Shown here one piece after another: positions 7,731-16,777 of a DNA stretch of 64,000 nt. Location: contig NZ_CANQTS010000002.1 in NCBI RefSeq assembly GCF_947626835.1, forward strand, positions 1 through 64,000. The letters are read 5' to 3'. Below the pieces are notes generated by a model. The model was not told where the DNA came from and made no database searches. It saw only the letters and a program-made list of their open reading frames with translations. The DNA is from an uncultured Acinetobacter sp. (GTDB lineage Bacteria; Pseudomonadota; Gammaproteobacteria; Pseudomonadales; Moraxellaceae). The translations under genes and the position numbers were made by a program. Each line of letters starts with the position of its first letter. Within the stretch, counting starts at the first letter, position 1.

Positions 7731-8534
7731 ATGTTCCAAGCGTTACAGAAATTACTGCCACATAAATATGCCATTAATACGGCGATGTTAGGTGATCAAC
7801 AGTTACTCGCTTGGAGCAATTTAGGACTATGGCAAGCAGGCGATGATTATCGTCATGCTTGTCAGGCTTTAGCCATACATTTAGCCAACCTGATTGATTT
7901 AAATTCAAACGACATTTTGCTCGATCTTGCCTGTGGGCAGGGCGCAAGTCTACAGCTTTGGAAAAATAGCTATAACATTCAACATATCAGTGCGGTTGAG
8001 TTACAAGTCAAGCATGTGACACAACTCAAAAATCATGCCCCATTTTTAAATTCAATTCTCTGTGATTCATTTTTAAATTTAAATTCAAACAGCTTTAGCC
8101 AAAAATTTAGCGCCGTGCTGTGTATAGATGCTGCCTACCATGTCAATTTAAATTCATTTTTAAACGCAGTGACTCAAGTCATGCAAGCAGAGGGGCGTTT
8201 GGCGTTTCATACCCTAATGTTGAGTGAGGATTTTTTAAATTTAAAAGCCTGGCAACAGAAAAAATATGCAGCTTTGCTCAAAGCAGCCGATGTGAATTTA
8301 AAAGATATAATGACTCAAAATGAACTTCACAGCACCATCATGCAGCATGGTTTTCGAGAGGTTTTGATCCATGATTTAAGTGAGCGCGTATTGCTAGGGT
8401 TTGCAGATTACATCCAAGGTGCTAATTTAGCTTTACAAGGCTTAGATGGATTTAAAATTGCCATGACAGCCAAGATGTGCCGTAAATTATGGCAAGATGG
8501 TTTAGTGCGTTATGTGGCAGTGGCTGCGTTTTGA
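7731..8534 (+). CDS. Class I SAM-dependent methyltransferase
   Basis: This 267-aa protein has the class I methyltransferase motif I DLACGQGASLQLW (about residues 63-75), an acidic residue ending strand 2 (SAVELQ), and a post-I region CIDAAYHVN. No membrane segment is seen. It starts 3 bp after the FAD oxidoreductase stop codon, so the two are translationally linked and probably act in one pathway. The DNA is locally enriched in the string TTTAAATTCAAA, encoding repeated L-N-S-N; this looks like compositional drift. Substrate unknown. Confidence 0.85.
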   Translation: MFQALQKLLPHKYAINTAMLGDQQLLAWSNLGLWQAGDDYRHACQALAIHLANLIDLNSNDILLDLACGQGASLQLWKNSYNIQHISAVELQVKHVTQLKNHAPFLNSILCDSFLNLNSNSFSQKFSAVLCIDAAYHVNLNSFLNAVTQVMQAEGRLAFHTLMLSEDFLNLKAWQQKKYAALLKAADVNLKDIMTQNELHSTIMQHGFREVLIHDLSERVLLGFADYIQGANLALQGLDGFKIAMTAKMCRKLWQDGLVRYVAVAAF

Positions 8535-8583
8535 GGCTGTAAAAACAACAAAGCCTCACTATAAAGCGAGGCTAAGTATAAGA

Positions 8584-8659
<76 letters not shown>

Positions 8660-8736
8660 ATCTTGATGTGGCATTTTACAGAAATTTGGCGCGTATGCAA
8701 GCCAAAAAACAACCAATTAAATCAAATCTTTAAAAA

Positions 8737-8767
8737 AACTCAGTTTCTAATACAAAGAAACTGAGTT
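8737..8767 (-). terminator. Intrinsic terminator after the 134-aa gene
   Basis: A 12-bp stem AACTCAGTTTCT / AGAAACTGAGTT with a 7-nt loop. On the minus strand it is followed by a run of seven T, so it terminates the 134-aa gene before tRNA-Thr. Confidence 0.9.
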
Positions 8768-8785
8768 GTGTTGATTTTTTATACT

Positions 8786-9190
8786 TTAAAATGACTTGTT
8801 ACGTAAAATTTGATCTAAATCGTGTGCACATTCTTCTAAGGTGAGTGCCATATCAATTTGCATTTGTGGTTTTAGCTCATTGGCTAATTTTCTCCATTGT
8901 TCAATCAAGCGAGATGCTTTTTGGATTTTATGTTTATTGACATCTTTGGCAATGGTTGGGGCATATCCGCCACGTTTAGCATTTTTTATTTGTTTTGCAT
9001 AGTTTGTGCTGGTATTCATTGCAGCTCCTATCACATTTGTTTTTGTATGCTGGCCTGAGCCAATTTGATTGTGGTTTAAGATTGTTGCAGTGATATGAAT
9101 TAATTGGTCTTTTAAGTGTGCAAACTCGCTATGGTTTTTTAAACTATGATGCAGACTTTGTGCCAAGGCTTGAGTTTCGGTTTTAATCAT
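8786..9190 (-). CDS. Hypothetical 134-aa basic protein beside SRA-HNH endonuclease
   Basis: I do not recognise this protein. It is predicted to be largely helical, soluble, strongly basic in its middle (NAKRGGYAPTIAKDVNKHK) and acidic near the C-terminus. It has no signal peptide, membrane segment or cysteine motif. It is divergent from the SRA-HNH endonuclease gene with 103 bp between start codons, and both lie between two tRNA genes. A DNA-associated or regulatory role with the nuclease is plausible from position and charge only. The upstream ribosome-binding site is weak (CTAAGA). Confidence 0.6.
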   Translation of the reverse strand: MIKTETQALAQSLHHSLKNHSEFAHLKDQLIHITATILNHNQIGSGQHTKTNVIGAAMNTSTNYAKQIKNAKRGGYAPTIAKDVNKHKIQKASRLIEQWRKLANELKPQMQIDMALTLEECAHDLDQILRNKSF

Positions 9191-9293
9191 TCTTAGCGAC
9201 AGACTACGACGTAATAGAACTATTTAAAAGAATTGAGACTGTCCATAATTTACAAAACCGAGATAATTCATCACACAATTAAATGAAGCAATT

Positions 9294-10229
9294 ATGACAA
9301 AAGACAACGCTCAAAAAATGCAATTTGGTCGCTTTCATGAGTTTCCTGTGGGTACCATTTTTCAGGGTAGAAAACTTTTAAAAAAACATGGTTTACATTT
9401 TCATATTCAAAATGGAATTAGTTATACCGTAGATGATGCAGCAGATGCGATTGTATTATCTGGTGGTTATATCGATGATGAAGATCGAGGCGATAACATT
9501 ATATATACGGGTATGGGAGGGCGTAGTACAGATGGTCGTTGCCAAATCGAAGATCAAACCTTTACTAAAGGGAATCTGGCCCTGGTCCTAAATCATGAAC
9601 AGAACATCCCTGTACGTGTATTTAGTCATGTGGAGCGAACCAGCAGTGATTATGTATACCGTGGTCTTTATGAGGTTAGTCGTTATTGGTCAACTCAAGG
9701 TCAAGACAGTTTTCAGATCTGTCGATATCAATTGACTAAGATAGATGAATTGGCTTTTGTTCATCCGCAGCATATTCATGTAGCTGTAAATGATCTAGAC
9801 AATGATCAGATTGCACTTCCTACAAAAAGAAGAACAACAAGTCACTCATTTATTGTGCGTGATATTAAACAAACCAGAAAGGTCAAGGATTTGTACCAGT
9901 ATTCTTGTCAAATATGTGGACTTCACATTGAAAATTTTAGAGGCAAGAAGCATGCAGATGGTGCGCATATCCGAGGCTTAGGGGTACCGCATCATGGTCC
10001 AGACCAAGCCAATAACATTCTTTGTTTATGTCCTAATCATCATAAGATGTTTGATTTTGGTTCTATTGTTATAAGAAGTGATCTAAAAGTGATTGATCTG
10101 CTGTCTGGCAAAGAAACGGACTACTGCCTAGATATCAAAGACGAGCATCAATTAGATCGAGCACAACTTAAGTATCATTATGATTTCTTTACGGCATTGA
10201 AAAGTGATTATTTAGACGAAATTGCATAA
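9294..10229 (+). CDS. SRA (YDG)-HNH endonuclease, probable modification-dependent restriction enzyme
   Basis: The N-terminal half (about residues 10-155) is an SRA/YDG domain: GRFHEFPVGTIF, then SGGYIDDEDRGDNIIYTG and GGR. The C-terminal part is an HNH nuclease with zinc-knuckle cysteines C205xxC208 and C244xC246, H225 (GAHIRGLG), N241 and the PNHHKMFD end (about 200-255). SRA domains flip out 5-methyl- or 5-hydroxymethylcytosine. SRA-HNH proteins are known type IV restriction enzymes that cut DNA carrying modified cytosine, so this is likely an anti-phage or anti-foreign-DNA gene. It acts alone, with no methyltransferase nearby. The cassette sits between tRNA-Thr and tRNA-Ser. The start follows TGAAG; an internal ATG eight codons later is possible. 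It ends at a strong terminator. Confidence 0.9.
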   Translation: MTKDNAQKMQFGRFHEFPVGTIFQGRKLLKKHGLHFHIQNGISYTVDDAADAIVLSGGYIDDEDRGDNIIYTGMGGRSTDGRCQIEDQTFTKGNLALVLNHEQNIPVRVFSHVERTSSDYVYRGLYEVSRYWSTQGQDSFQICRYQLTKIDELAFVHPQHIHVAVNDLDNDQIALPTKRRTTSHSFIVRDIKQTRKVKDLYQYSCQICGLHIENFRGKKHADGAHIRGLGVPHHGPDQANNILCLCPNHHKMFDFGSIVIRSDLKVIDLLSGKETDYCLDIKDEHQLDRAQLKYHYDFFTALKSDYLDEIA

Positions 10230-10236
10230 AGCATAA

Positions 10237-10269
10237 AAAATCCCCAAACCTTTCGATTTGGGGATTTTA
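10237..10269 (+). terminator. Intrinsic terminator after the SRA-HNH gene
   Basis: A 12-bp stem AAAATCCCCAAA / TTTGGGGATTTT with a 9-nt loop starts 7 bp after the stop codon. The A and T flanks allow action in both directions, so it may also end transcripts through the minus-strand tRNA-Ser gene. Confidence 0.88.
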
Positions 10270-10276
10270 AAATTCT

Positions 10277-10366
10277 GGCGGTGAGAGAGGGATTCGAACC
10301 CTCGATACGCTATAAACGTATACACACTTTCCAGGCGTGCTCCTTCAGCCACTCGGACACCTCACC
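10277..10366 (-). tRNA. tRNA-Ser (anticodon GGA)
   Basis: A 90-nt class II tRNA on the minus strand with the long variable arm typical of serine. The 5' end is GGTGAGG, the anticodon loop reads CTGGAAA (GGA), the T-loop is GTTCGAATC and the 3' end is encoded CCA after discriminator G. It forms the right border of the SRA-HNH cassette. Confidence 0.96.
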
Positions 10367-10487
10367 ATGCGCGGTGGATAATACCCAAAAAGCAGCACGC
10401 TGCCAAGCGAATAACAATTGATTTAGAGAAAAACTTAAGGGGTAGTGCTATGATTTGGAAAAATAGTCTGTAAAACGAAGACATAAT

Positions 10488-12368
10488 ATGCAAAGTACTG
10501 CAAAAAAAGCTGCGCTACCGGTCATTACCTTGGCTGCGCTTGGCGTGGTGTTTGGCGATATTGGTACCAGTCCACTGTATGCCTTAAGACAATGCTTTCA
10601 AACCGCACATCTTGCGATTACGCAAGCCAGTGTTTTGGGGATTTTATCGCTGATTTTTTGGTGCATGATGCTCACCATTAGCTTTAAGTACATCACTATT
10701 ATTATGCGTGCTGATAACAATGGCGAAGGCGGTATTATGTCCTTATTGGCACTGATTTTACGTGCCACCAAAATCGGTGAAAAGAAACGGCTGTATATCA
10801 TTGCTTTAGGATTTATTGGCGCATCGCTATTCTTTGGCGATGGCATTATTACCCCTGCGATTTCGGTGCTCTCTGCCATTGAGGGTCTAAGTATTGCCAC
10901 CCCCATGTTTAACGATTGGTTAGAGCCACTCGCCATTGGTATTTTAGCTGGCTTATTCTTGGTACAACGGCATGGTACCGCCACCATGGGCAAGTTTTTT
11001 GGCCCTTTAACATTACTGTGGTTTGGCTCGATTGGTGTGGCAGGGCTGTGGAGTATTCTTCAAACACCACAAGTCTTGCAGATGATTAATCCGTATTGGG
11101 CGTATCATTTTGTCATGGATCAGCCCTATTTGGCCTTTTTAACCATGGGGGCGGTGATTTTAACCATGACGGGTGGTGAAGCCATCTACGCCGATATGGG
11201 ACATTTTGGCCGTCTACCGATTCGTCTGGCATGGTTTATTGTGGTACTGCCATGTTTGCTGATCAATTATGCTGGACAAGGTGCTTTGTTATTGCGTGAT
11301 GCCAGTGCTATTGCCAATCCATTTTATATGCTGGTGCCTGAATGGGCCTTGTATCCAATGATTGGTTTAGCCACAGCGGCTGCGGTGATTGCCTCGCAGG
11401 CAGTGATTACCGGCGTCTTTTCCATGACCAATCAGGCCATTCAACTGCGTTATTTACCACGTTTAACTGTGCATCACACATCCGATGTTGAACAAGGGCA
11501 GATTTACTTGCCGTTTATTAATTGGGTGTTGTTTATTTCGGTGGTGATTTTAATTTTACTGTTTGAAAACAGCGCCAATTTAGCCAGTGCCTACGGTGTA
11601 GCAGTGACCATGACCATGCTATGCGGTACGATTTTAATTAGTGTGCTTGCTTATAGTTATTGGAAATGGCCATTGTGGAAAGTGCTGCTGTTTGCCACGC
11701 CATTTTTATTACTCGATTTAATTTTTGTAGCGTCAACCTCAGTTAAAATCATCTCAGGTGGGTGGGTACCGATTTTAATTGGTGCAGTGGCCTATACCTT
11801 GCTTGTAACATGGAAAGATGGACGCGAGATTGTACTTAAGCGTTTGTCTAATGATGCACTACCAATGTCGTTGTTTATTCAAAGTATTGGCTATAGCAAT
11901 GAAACCCAATTCGTGCCGGGTACAGCCATCTTTTTAACTGGGACGCCTGATTTAGTACCGCATGCGATGCTACATAACATTAAGCACAATAAAGTTTTGC
12001 ATGAGATGAATGTGATGGTCACGGTAATTACCCGTGATATTCCTTATGTGGCGGATGACGAGCGTTTTAGCAGTGAACAAATGAACGAACGCTTCTATCG
12101 GATCACGTTATATTATGGTTTTAAAGATCAACCCAATATTCCAAAAGCGCTTGAGCAAGCCTTTGCCAGTGCCAATTTGGATTATGACTTGATGCAAATT
12201 AGTTTCTTTATTTCGCGTGATCGCTTGATTCATAGTGTCGGCGATGGATTAGCGCCGTGGCGTGAAAAGCTATTTATTTCCATGCAACGCAATACCAGCC
12301 CAGTGAGCGATTTTTATAAAATCCCACCCAATCGTGTGGTGGAATTGGGCAGTCAAATTGTTATCTAA
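10488..12368 (+). CDS. kup: Low-affinity potassium uptake protein Kup
   Basis: This 626-aa protein has the K+/H+ symporter architecture of the KUP/HAK/KT family. About 12 membrane helices fill residues 10-450, starting with the family signature [16 protein letters not shown], followed by [15 protein letters not shown] and [17 protein letters not shown] cytoplasmic C-terminal domain of about 170 residues follows. Length is normal. Kup imports potassium across the inner membrane, mainly in acidic or hyperosmotic conditions. Start ATG is preceded by CGAAGA. It appears monocistronic and ends at a strong terminator. Confidence 0.97.
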   Translation: MQSTAKKAALPVITLAALGVVFGDIGTSPLYALRQCFQTAHLAITQASVLGILSLIFWCMMLTISFKYITIIMRADNNGEGGIMSLLALILRATKIGEKKRLYIIALGFIGASLFFGDGIITPAISVLSAIEGLSIATPMFNDWLEPLAIGILAGLFLVQRHGTATMGKFFGPLTLLWFGSIGVAGLWSILQTPQVLQMINPYWAYHFVMDQPYLAFLTMGAVILTMTGGEAIYADMGHFGRLPIRLAWFIVVLPCLLINYAGQGALLLRDASAIANPFYMLVPEWALYPMIGLATAAAVIASQAVITGVFSMTNQAIQLRYLPRLTVHHTSDVEQGQIYLPFINWVLFISVVILILLFENSANLASAYGVAVTMTMLCGTILISVLAYSYWKWPLWKVLLFATPFLLLDLIFVASTSVKIISGGWVPILIGAVAYTLLVTWKDGREIVLKRLSNDALPMSLFIQSIGYSNETQFVPGTAIFLTGTPDLVPHAMLHNIKHNKVLHEMNVMVTVITRDIPYVADDERFSSEQMNERFYRITLYYGFKDQPNIPKALEQAFASANLDYDLMQISFFISRDRLIHSVGDGLAPWREKLFISMQRNTSPVSDFYKIPPNRVVELGSQIVI

Positions 12369-12390
12369 AGCCAAAACTTTCCTTTAAAAC

Positions 12391-12417
12391 ATCAGTGCTG
12401 CGGCACTGATTTTTTTT
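12391..12417 (+). terminator. Intrinsic terminator after kup
   Basis: The 8-bp GC-rich stem ATCAGTGC / GCACTGAT with loop TGCG is followed by seven T. Confidence 0.93.
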
Positions 12418-12469
12418 GCTGTACTTGCGGCAATGGGGTTGTTAAGCTTGCACTCGCTGTGGTTTTTTG

Positions 12470-13456
12470 ATGATTAATGTTGTGCCTGTGTCTCCTCGTT
12501 CTAAATACCTCTGGCTAAAGATTTTGCTTGCCACTGTAGCAATCTTAAGCTTTAGTATTGTCCTGATTGAAGAGAGAATTTGGACATGGTGGCAGCAAGA
12601 CCAGCAGCTTTGTGATGCTGCTGTGTATGCCAAGCAAGCGCCTATTTTTTACCAACAAAACATGTATCTTGATAGTTATCGTGCTTGTGGTAATCAAACT
12701 ATGCTGCTGTATTCGGGTATTAGTAAAACCCCACTGTGGGTGGCGCAATATTTAAGTGCCAAGCGCCAAAATTCTAATCCCAAGCTGAATCTTCCAAACA
12801 TCGCAAATTATCACCAAGCACATGTTAAAGATCATTACAGCGAAAATTATGCTTATGCAAACCTGTTATTTGCTCATTCAAGTCATCACGCATTTCAAAC
12901 ATGGTTGCAAGTGCCATTTCAGTCTTTAAAGCAAGCACAAAAATGGCAGAAAATTGACCAGAGTTTAGCAAGTTTAAGTCAGCATTATTATCAAGATATT
13001 TATGTGATTACAGGCACGGATTACAGCACGCTGCCTATAGAAAAAACACCTGAAAAGGTATGGTTACCACGTGGCTTGTATAAAGCGCTGTATATACCAG
13101 AAACTGGGGTGATGGGTGCGTATTATTTAGATCATCAAAAGGCCGATCCTCAGATTGAATACATGAGTATTTGTGCTTTAGAACAAAAACTCAGCATGCA
13201 ATTATTTCCACAGTTAGGCGCTGAAAAAAAGCGTGATGTGTACCAACTCCCGATGCAAGCTGATCTAGATTTTGACTGGCAATATGCCTATTGGGACAGT
13301 ACCAGCCAATGCGAAGCCGAGAGTTTAAAAGCGCAAGTTGCACAGCAAAAGCAAGCCTCTGAATTTGTTGCAACGCCATGGTTGGAGCGTATAAAGGCTA
13401 AGCTTTTGACATGGTTTTTTGCAGTGTTACAGTGGCTGGTGGCGCAGTTGGCTTAG
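12470..13456 (+). CDS. Membrane-anchored DNA/RNA non-specific endonuclease paralogue lacking the catalytic motif
   Basis: This 328-aa protein is clearly related to the nuclease encoded just downstream: both share SGxSKTxxWVAxYL, QDIYVxxGxxYS, a xGVxGAYY strand, SICALExKL and KRxxYxLP. It has an N-terminal signal anchor (about residues 16-35, KILLATVAILSFSIVLI). The segment matching the catalytic DRGH of the downstream enzyme reads HQAH, and the conserved Asn-containing helix (NMVPQ...NNQGPW) is absent, so nuclease activity is unlikely. Two cysteines (near residues 43 and 68) may form a disulfide. The start ATG has a poor ribosome-binding site. It lies 66 bp before the active paralogue. A regulatory, inhibitory or scaffold role is inference. 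Confidence 0.75.
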   Translation: MINVVPVSPRSKYLWLKILLATVAILSFSIVLIEERIWTWWQQDQQLCDAAVYAKQAPIFYQQNMYLDSYRACGNQTMLLYSGISKTPLWVAQYLSAKRQNSNPKLNLPNIANYHQAHVKDHYSENYAYANLLFAHSSHHAFQTWLQVPFQSLKQAQKWQKIDQSLASLSQHYYQDIYVITGTDYSTLPIEKTPEKVWLPRGLYKALYIPETGVMGAYYLDHQKADPQIEYMSICALEQKLSMQLFPQLGAEKKRDVYQLPMQADLDFDWQYAYWDSTSQCEAESLKAQVAQQKQASEFVATPWLERIKAKLLTWFFAVLQWLVAQLA

Positions 13457-13522
13457 GATAGCTTTTCAGACATGCTCAGCCTATACTGCTTGCTCTTTTT
13501 TGATCTGACATTGATGTTTAAC

Positions 13523-14599
13523 ATGGCAACGTTTAATTCTTTTTCTCGCATTTTATGTTTAGCACTGGCAAGTGCTGCCACATCAAGTATGGCAGCTGCC
13601 AATAGCAAGCCGACGCCTTGTTTAGATCAGTTTTATCAAGAAACTGCACCACAATTGCAGCGTGAAAGCTTAAAAAAAGACACCACGGCTTTATGTCTAA
13701 ACGGTTTTAATGCCATGCATTCAGGTGTGTCTAAAACCTCTTTTTGGGTGGCAGAATATTTAACCCCTGAGCGTCTTAGTGTAAAAATCAAGCGTGAAGA
13801 TCGTTTTCATGAAGAAGAGTTGGTCAAAGGTGCACGTGCAAGTTCTCAGGATTACCGCCGTTCGGGCTATGACCGTGGGCATATGGCCCCGAATGGTGAT
13901 ATGCCAACCAAAGCATCTCAATATGACAGTTTTTCTTTAGCCAATATGGTGCCACAAGCTACCCAGAATAATCAGGGACCTTGGCGAGACTTAGAACATG
14001 CTGTTCGTATGATGGTACAAAAACAAGAACAAGATATTTATGTGGTGAGTGGTCCAGAATATTCAGGAAAAAATATTAAGCCTATTGGCGATGGCAAAGT
14101 TTTAGTGCCCACCGCAACTTATAAAGCGATTTATGCACCACACAGTGGGGTAATTGGTGCGTATTATGTCAGTAATGATATCAACGAGCCAAAGCCACAG
14201 GTAGAACTGTTAAGTATTTGTGCGCTCGAAGAAAAAATTGGGATTAACTTATTTCCAACCTTAAAAGACAGTGAAAAACGCAAAATTTATAATTTGCCGC
14301 TCAAAGCGAGCAACGTAAAAGCCAATCAAGCGATTACCTTAAACATGACAGATACAAAGAGTCAATGTGCTGCATCCGTTGCTCAAAAAGACATTCGCGC
14401 CACGCAACAATTGTTTAAACCAAGTGCCAGTTATGAAGGAACGATGGCGGAAGTTTTGGCTAAAATTGAGGCTCAACCACAAGCGCAGCAAGCTAATGAA
14501 CCAAAGTCTGTAGAACCACAGCCACAAAGTACAGAAAGTTCAGGTCTGTTAAAAATTATTATGGAAATTGTGCAATTTCTCGTGCAGCTGCTGAAATAA
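13523..14599 (+). CDS. Secreted DNA/RNA non-specific endonuclease (beta-beta-alpha-Me)
   Basis: The protein carries an N-terminal signal peptide (RILCLALASAATSSMAAA) and an Endonuclease_NS domain. The catalytic DRGH is in SGYDRGHMAPNGD (general-base His about residue 120 from this start), and the metal-binding Asn is in NMVPQATQNNQGPW. Such Serratia-nuclease relatives cut DNA and RNA in the periplasm or outside the cell. A Pro/Gln-rich linker and a hydrophobic C-terminal helix (LLKIIMEIVQFLVQLLK) follow the domain, and a similar tail ends the upstream paralogue. Start choice is uncertain: MATFNS gives a clean signal peptide, but starts at 13472 and 13514 are also in frame and no site has a strong ribosome-binding site. 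It may affect DNA available for natural transformation, which is inference. Confidence 0.88.
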   Translation: MATFNSFSRILCLALASAATSSMAAANSKPTPCLDQFYQETAPQLQRESLKKDTTALCLNGFNAMHSGVSKTSFWVAEYLTPERLSVKIKREDRFHEEELVKGARASSQDYRRSGYDRGHMAPNGDMPTKASQYDSFSLANMVPQATQNNQGPWRDLEHAVRMMVQKQEQDIYVVSGPEYSGKNIKPIGDGKVLVPTATYKAIYAPHSGVIGAYYVSNDINEPKPQVELLSICALEEKIGINLFPTLKDSEKRKIYNLPLKASNVKANQAITLNMTDTKSQCAASVAQKDIRATQQLFKPSASYEGTMAEVLAKIEAQPQAQQANEPKSVEPQPQSTESSGLLKIIMEIVQFLVQLLK

Positions 14600-14650
14600 A
14601 TAAGTAAGGTAGAGTTAATTTCGCTGATAAGTTAAAAGAAGAGACGCGCA

Positions 14651-14896
14651 ATGTTTAAAGCATTTCAAGATGGTACCGAATCAACCGCAATTTATGATCT
14701 GACTTTAGAAAATGATCTTGATCGAGTCAGTATTTATGGCAATTTGCAGATTCATAAAGATCAGCAAGGCTTAGCTGCGGCTAAAAAATTGCAAGCTTTA
14801 TTGAATGATATTGTCACGCACCTTGAAGCTGAGGCTGATTTACCCGAAAAGCTTGAATATCCTGATGCTGATGAAGTGGAAAATCCATTTTTATAA
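14651..14896 (+). CDS. Small conserved-looking hypothetical protein (81 aa)
   Basis: I do not recognise a family. The product is small, acidic, soluble and helical, with the core KDQQGLAAAKKLQALLNDIV and an acidic C-terminus (PDADEVENPFL). A good ribosome-binding site (AGAAGAGA) precedes the ATG, and a strong bidirectional terminator follows the stop codon, so it is a real gene. It lies 51 bp after the nuclease and could be co-transcribed with it, but no functional link is visible. Confidence 0.75.
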   Translation: MFKAFQDGTESTAIYDLTLENDLDRVSIYGNLQIHKDQQGLAAAKKLQALLNDIVTHLEAEADLPEKLEYPDADEVENPFL

Positions 14897-14899
14897 CAA

Positions 14900-14928
14900 A
14901 AAAGAGCACCCATCGGTGCTCTTTTTTT
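14900..14928. terminator. Bidirectional terminator between the 81-aa gene and hisF
   Basis: An 11-bp stem AAAAGAGCACC / GGTGCTCTTTT with loop CATC has T-runs on both strands, serving two convergent genes. Confidence 0.93.
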
Positions 14929-14936
14929 ATGCTGTT

Positions 14937-15695
14937 TTATAGGCGCATTTCAATGCCTTGAGCAGCTAAATATTGTTTTGCTTCAGGAATAGTATGTTGA
15001 CCAAAGTGGAAAATAGAGGCTGCCAAAACTGCATCTGCACCACCTTGAATAATACCATCAGCCAAGTGCTGAAGATTACCTACACCACCTGAGGCAATCG
15101 TTGGAATGGTCACACGGTCATTAATGGCACGCATCAGGGCTAAATCATAACCTGCTTTGGTGCCATCAGCATCCATTGAGGTAATGAGCAATTCACCTGC
15201 GCCAAAGTCGGCCATTTTAACCGCCCATTCAATGGCATCAATACCAGTTTCTTTACGACCGCCGTGGGTGAAAATTTCCCACTTGTTGTCGCCGGTTTTT
15301 TTGGCATCAATGGCAACCACAATACATTGTGCGCCAAAACGCTGAGAGGCTTCTTGTACAAATTCAGGGTTATAAATTGCCGCTGAGTTAATGCTGACTT
15401 TATCGGCACCTGCATTTAACAATAAGCGAATATCTTCAACTTTGCGTACACCGCCGCCTACGGTAAGCGGTACAAATACGCTTTCGGCCATACGTTCTAC
15501 GGTACGGTAAGTGGTGTCACGGCCATTAGATGTAGCGGTAATGTCAAGGAAGGTAATTTCATCGGCACCTTGTTCGTTATAACGGCGTGCAACTTCGACA
15601 GGATCGCCCGCATCACGAATATCAAGGAACTGCACACCCTTTACAACACGACCGTTGTCCACGTCTAGGCAAGGAATAATACGTTTAGCAAGCAT
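14937..15695 (-). CDS. hisF: Imidazole glycerol phosphate synthase subunit HisF
   Basis: HisF is the cyclase half of the HisF-HisH complex. It uses ammonia from HisH to convert PRFAR to imidazole glycerol phosphate and AICAR. The 252-aa (beta/alpha)8 barrel begins [12 protein letters not shown] with catalytic D11; the second catalytic Asp is in VAIDAKK and the phosphate-binding loops are TVGGGVR and ASGGVG. The start was chosen at ATG 15695, preceded by TTGGAAAA; the TTG four codons earlier is part of that site. Its partner gene hisH lies 5.5 kb away on the same strand, with hisA between, so the his pathway genes are dispersed over this region. Confidence 0.97.
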   Translation of the reverse strand: MLAKRIIPCLDVDNGRVVKGVQFLDIRDAGDPVEVARRYNEQGADEITFLDITATSNGRDTTYRTVERMAESVFVPLTVGGGVRKVEDIRLLLNAGADKVSINSAAIYNPEFVQEASQRFGAQCIVVAIDAKKTGDNKWEIFTHGGRKETGIDAIEWAVKMADFGAGELLITSMDADGTKAGYDLALMRAINDRVTIPTIASGGVGNLQHLADGIIQGGADAVLAASIFHFGQHTIPEAKQYLAAQGIEMRL

Positions 15696-15808
15696 AATTT
15701 TTTCCAATAATTACAGCCAATTATAAAACTAACCCACCTAAGCGCTACACCTTGGCAGATTGACAGGCTATTCTAGCAAAATTGAGTAAGATTTATTGCA
15801 GGTTTTGT

Positions 15809-16759
15809 ATGTCGGTTTATACCACTTTGACTTTACAGGAAGTTCAGGATTTTGCCGCGCCGTATGGATTAAAGGTGATTAACCTGATTCCGATTCAAGG
15901 CGGTATTCAAAATACCAACTACTTTTTGATTTGCGAAGATGATCGTCAGTTTGTATTGACCTTGTTTGAAGAGTTAGATCAACAAGCAGCAGGTGAATTA
16001 GTGCCAGTCTTAGTCAAGCTTGGTCAACAAGGTATTGCCGTTCCTGTACCCTTAATGGTTAATGGACAAGCGATTTTTAGCCTAAAAGATAAGCCTGCGC
16101 AAATTGCACCACGCTTACACGGTCAGCATCCTATGCCAGCCACTGTGGAGCAAGTGCGTCAAATTGCCAGCGCACAGGCGAATATGCATGTTGCCTTACA
16201 AGACTTTCCATTACAGCGTTCAGAAGTACGTGACCATCGTTATTGGATGCAAGTTGCACGCGAGCTCAAATCAAATTTAACACCACCTGATCAAATGTTG
16301 TTAAGTAAATTATTAGGTATGTTTGAGGCTTTAACTGCGGCATATCCTGATCGTCCGCGTGGCTTAATTCACTCAGATTTATTCCGTGATAACACCTTGT
16401 TTGTAGGCAATCAGTTGACAGGGATTTTAGATTTTTATGAAATGAATCATGACGAGTTATTGTTTGATGTGGCCATTAGCATAAATGATTTTTGTACCGA
16501 ATATCCGAGCCTTGAGCTCAATGAAGACAAAGCAATTGCATTTTTAACGGCTTATGATGCCATTCGTCCATTGACTGATGATGAACGTGCCTGTTTAGAA
16601 ATTTATTTAGCCATGGCCGCTGGGCGTTTTTGGCTGATGCGTTTACGTGTTGCAGCTAAAAACTCAGAACTTGGTTTAAGCAGTGCCGATATTTTGCATA
16701 AAAACCCAAATGAGATGCGCAATATGTTGATTGATCGCTTAAAATTCGTCACAGCATAA
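15809..16759 (+). CDS. thrB: Homoserine kinase, ThrB type II
   Basis: This 316-aa kinase phosphorylates homoserine to O-phosphohomoserine for threonine synthesis. It has the aminoglycoside/choline-kinase-like fold, not the GHMP fold of E. coli ThrB. Visible motifs are a catalytic loop LIHSDLFRDNTLF (Asp as base, Asn for metal) and the following GILDFYE (DFG-like metal site), with a gate region IQGGIQNTNYFL near residue 36. Length fits the HSK2 family. The start MSVYTTLTL was chosen by family pattern; an upstream ATG nine codons earlier is possible. It is divergent from hisF and followed 18 bp later by a cold-shock-domain gene, probably in one operon. Confidence 0.93.
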   Translation: MSVYTTLTLQEVQDFAAPYGLKVINLIPIQGGIQNTNYFLICEDDRQFVLTLFEELDQQAAGELVPVLVKLGQQGIAVPVPLMVNGQAIFSLKDKPAQIAPRLHGQHPMPATVEQVRQIASAQANMHVALQDFPLQRSEVRDHRYWMQVARELKSNLTPPDQMLLSKLLGMFEALTAAYPDRPRGLIHSDLFRDNTLFVGNQLTGILDFYEMNHDELLFDVAISINDFCTEYPSLELNEDKAIAFLTAYDAIRPLTDDERACLEIYLAMAAGRFWLMRLRVAAKNSELGLSSADILHKNPNEMRNMLIDRLKFVTA

Positions 16760-16777
16760 AATCAACAGGGGATAAAC

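Noticed and set aside
7880..8300. Repeated TTTAAATTCAAA strings in the methyltransferase gene
   Set aside because: They encode scattered L-N-S-N within a normal fold and have no fixed spacing, so no repeat array or regulatory element is supported.
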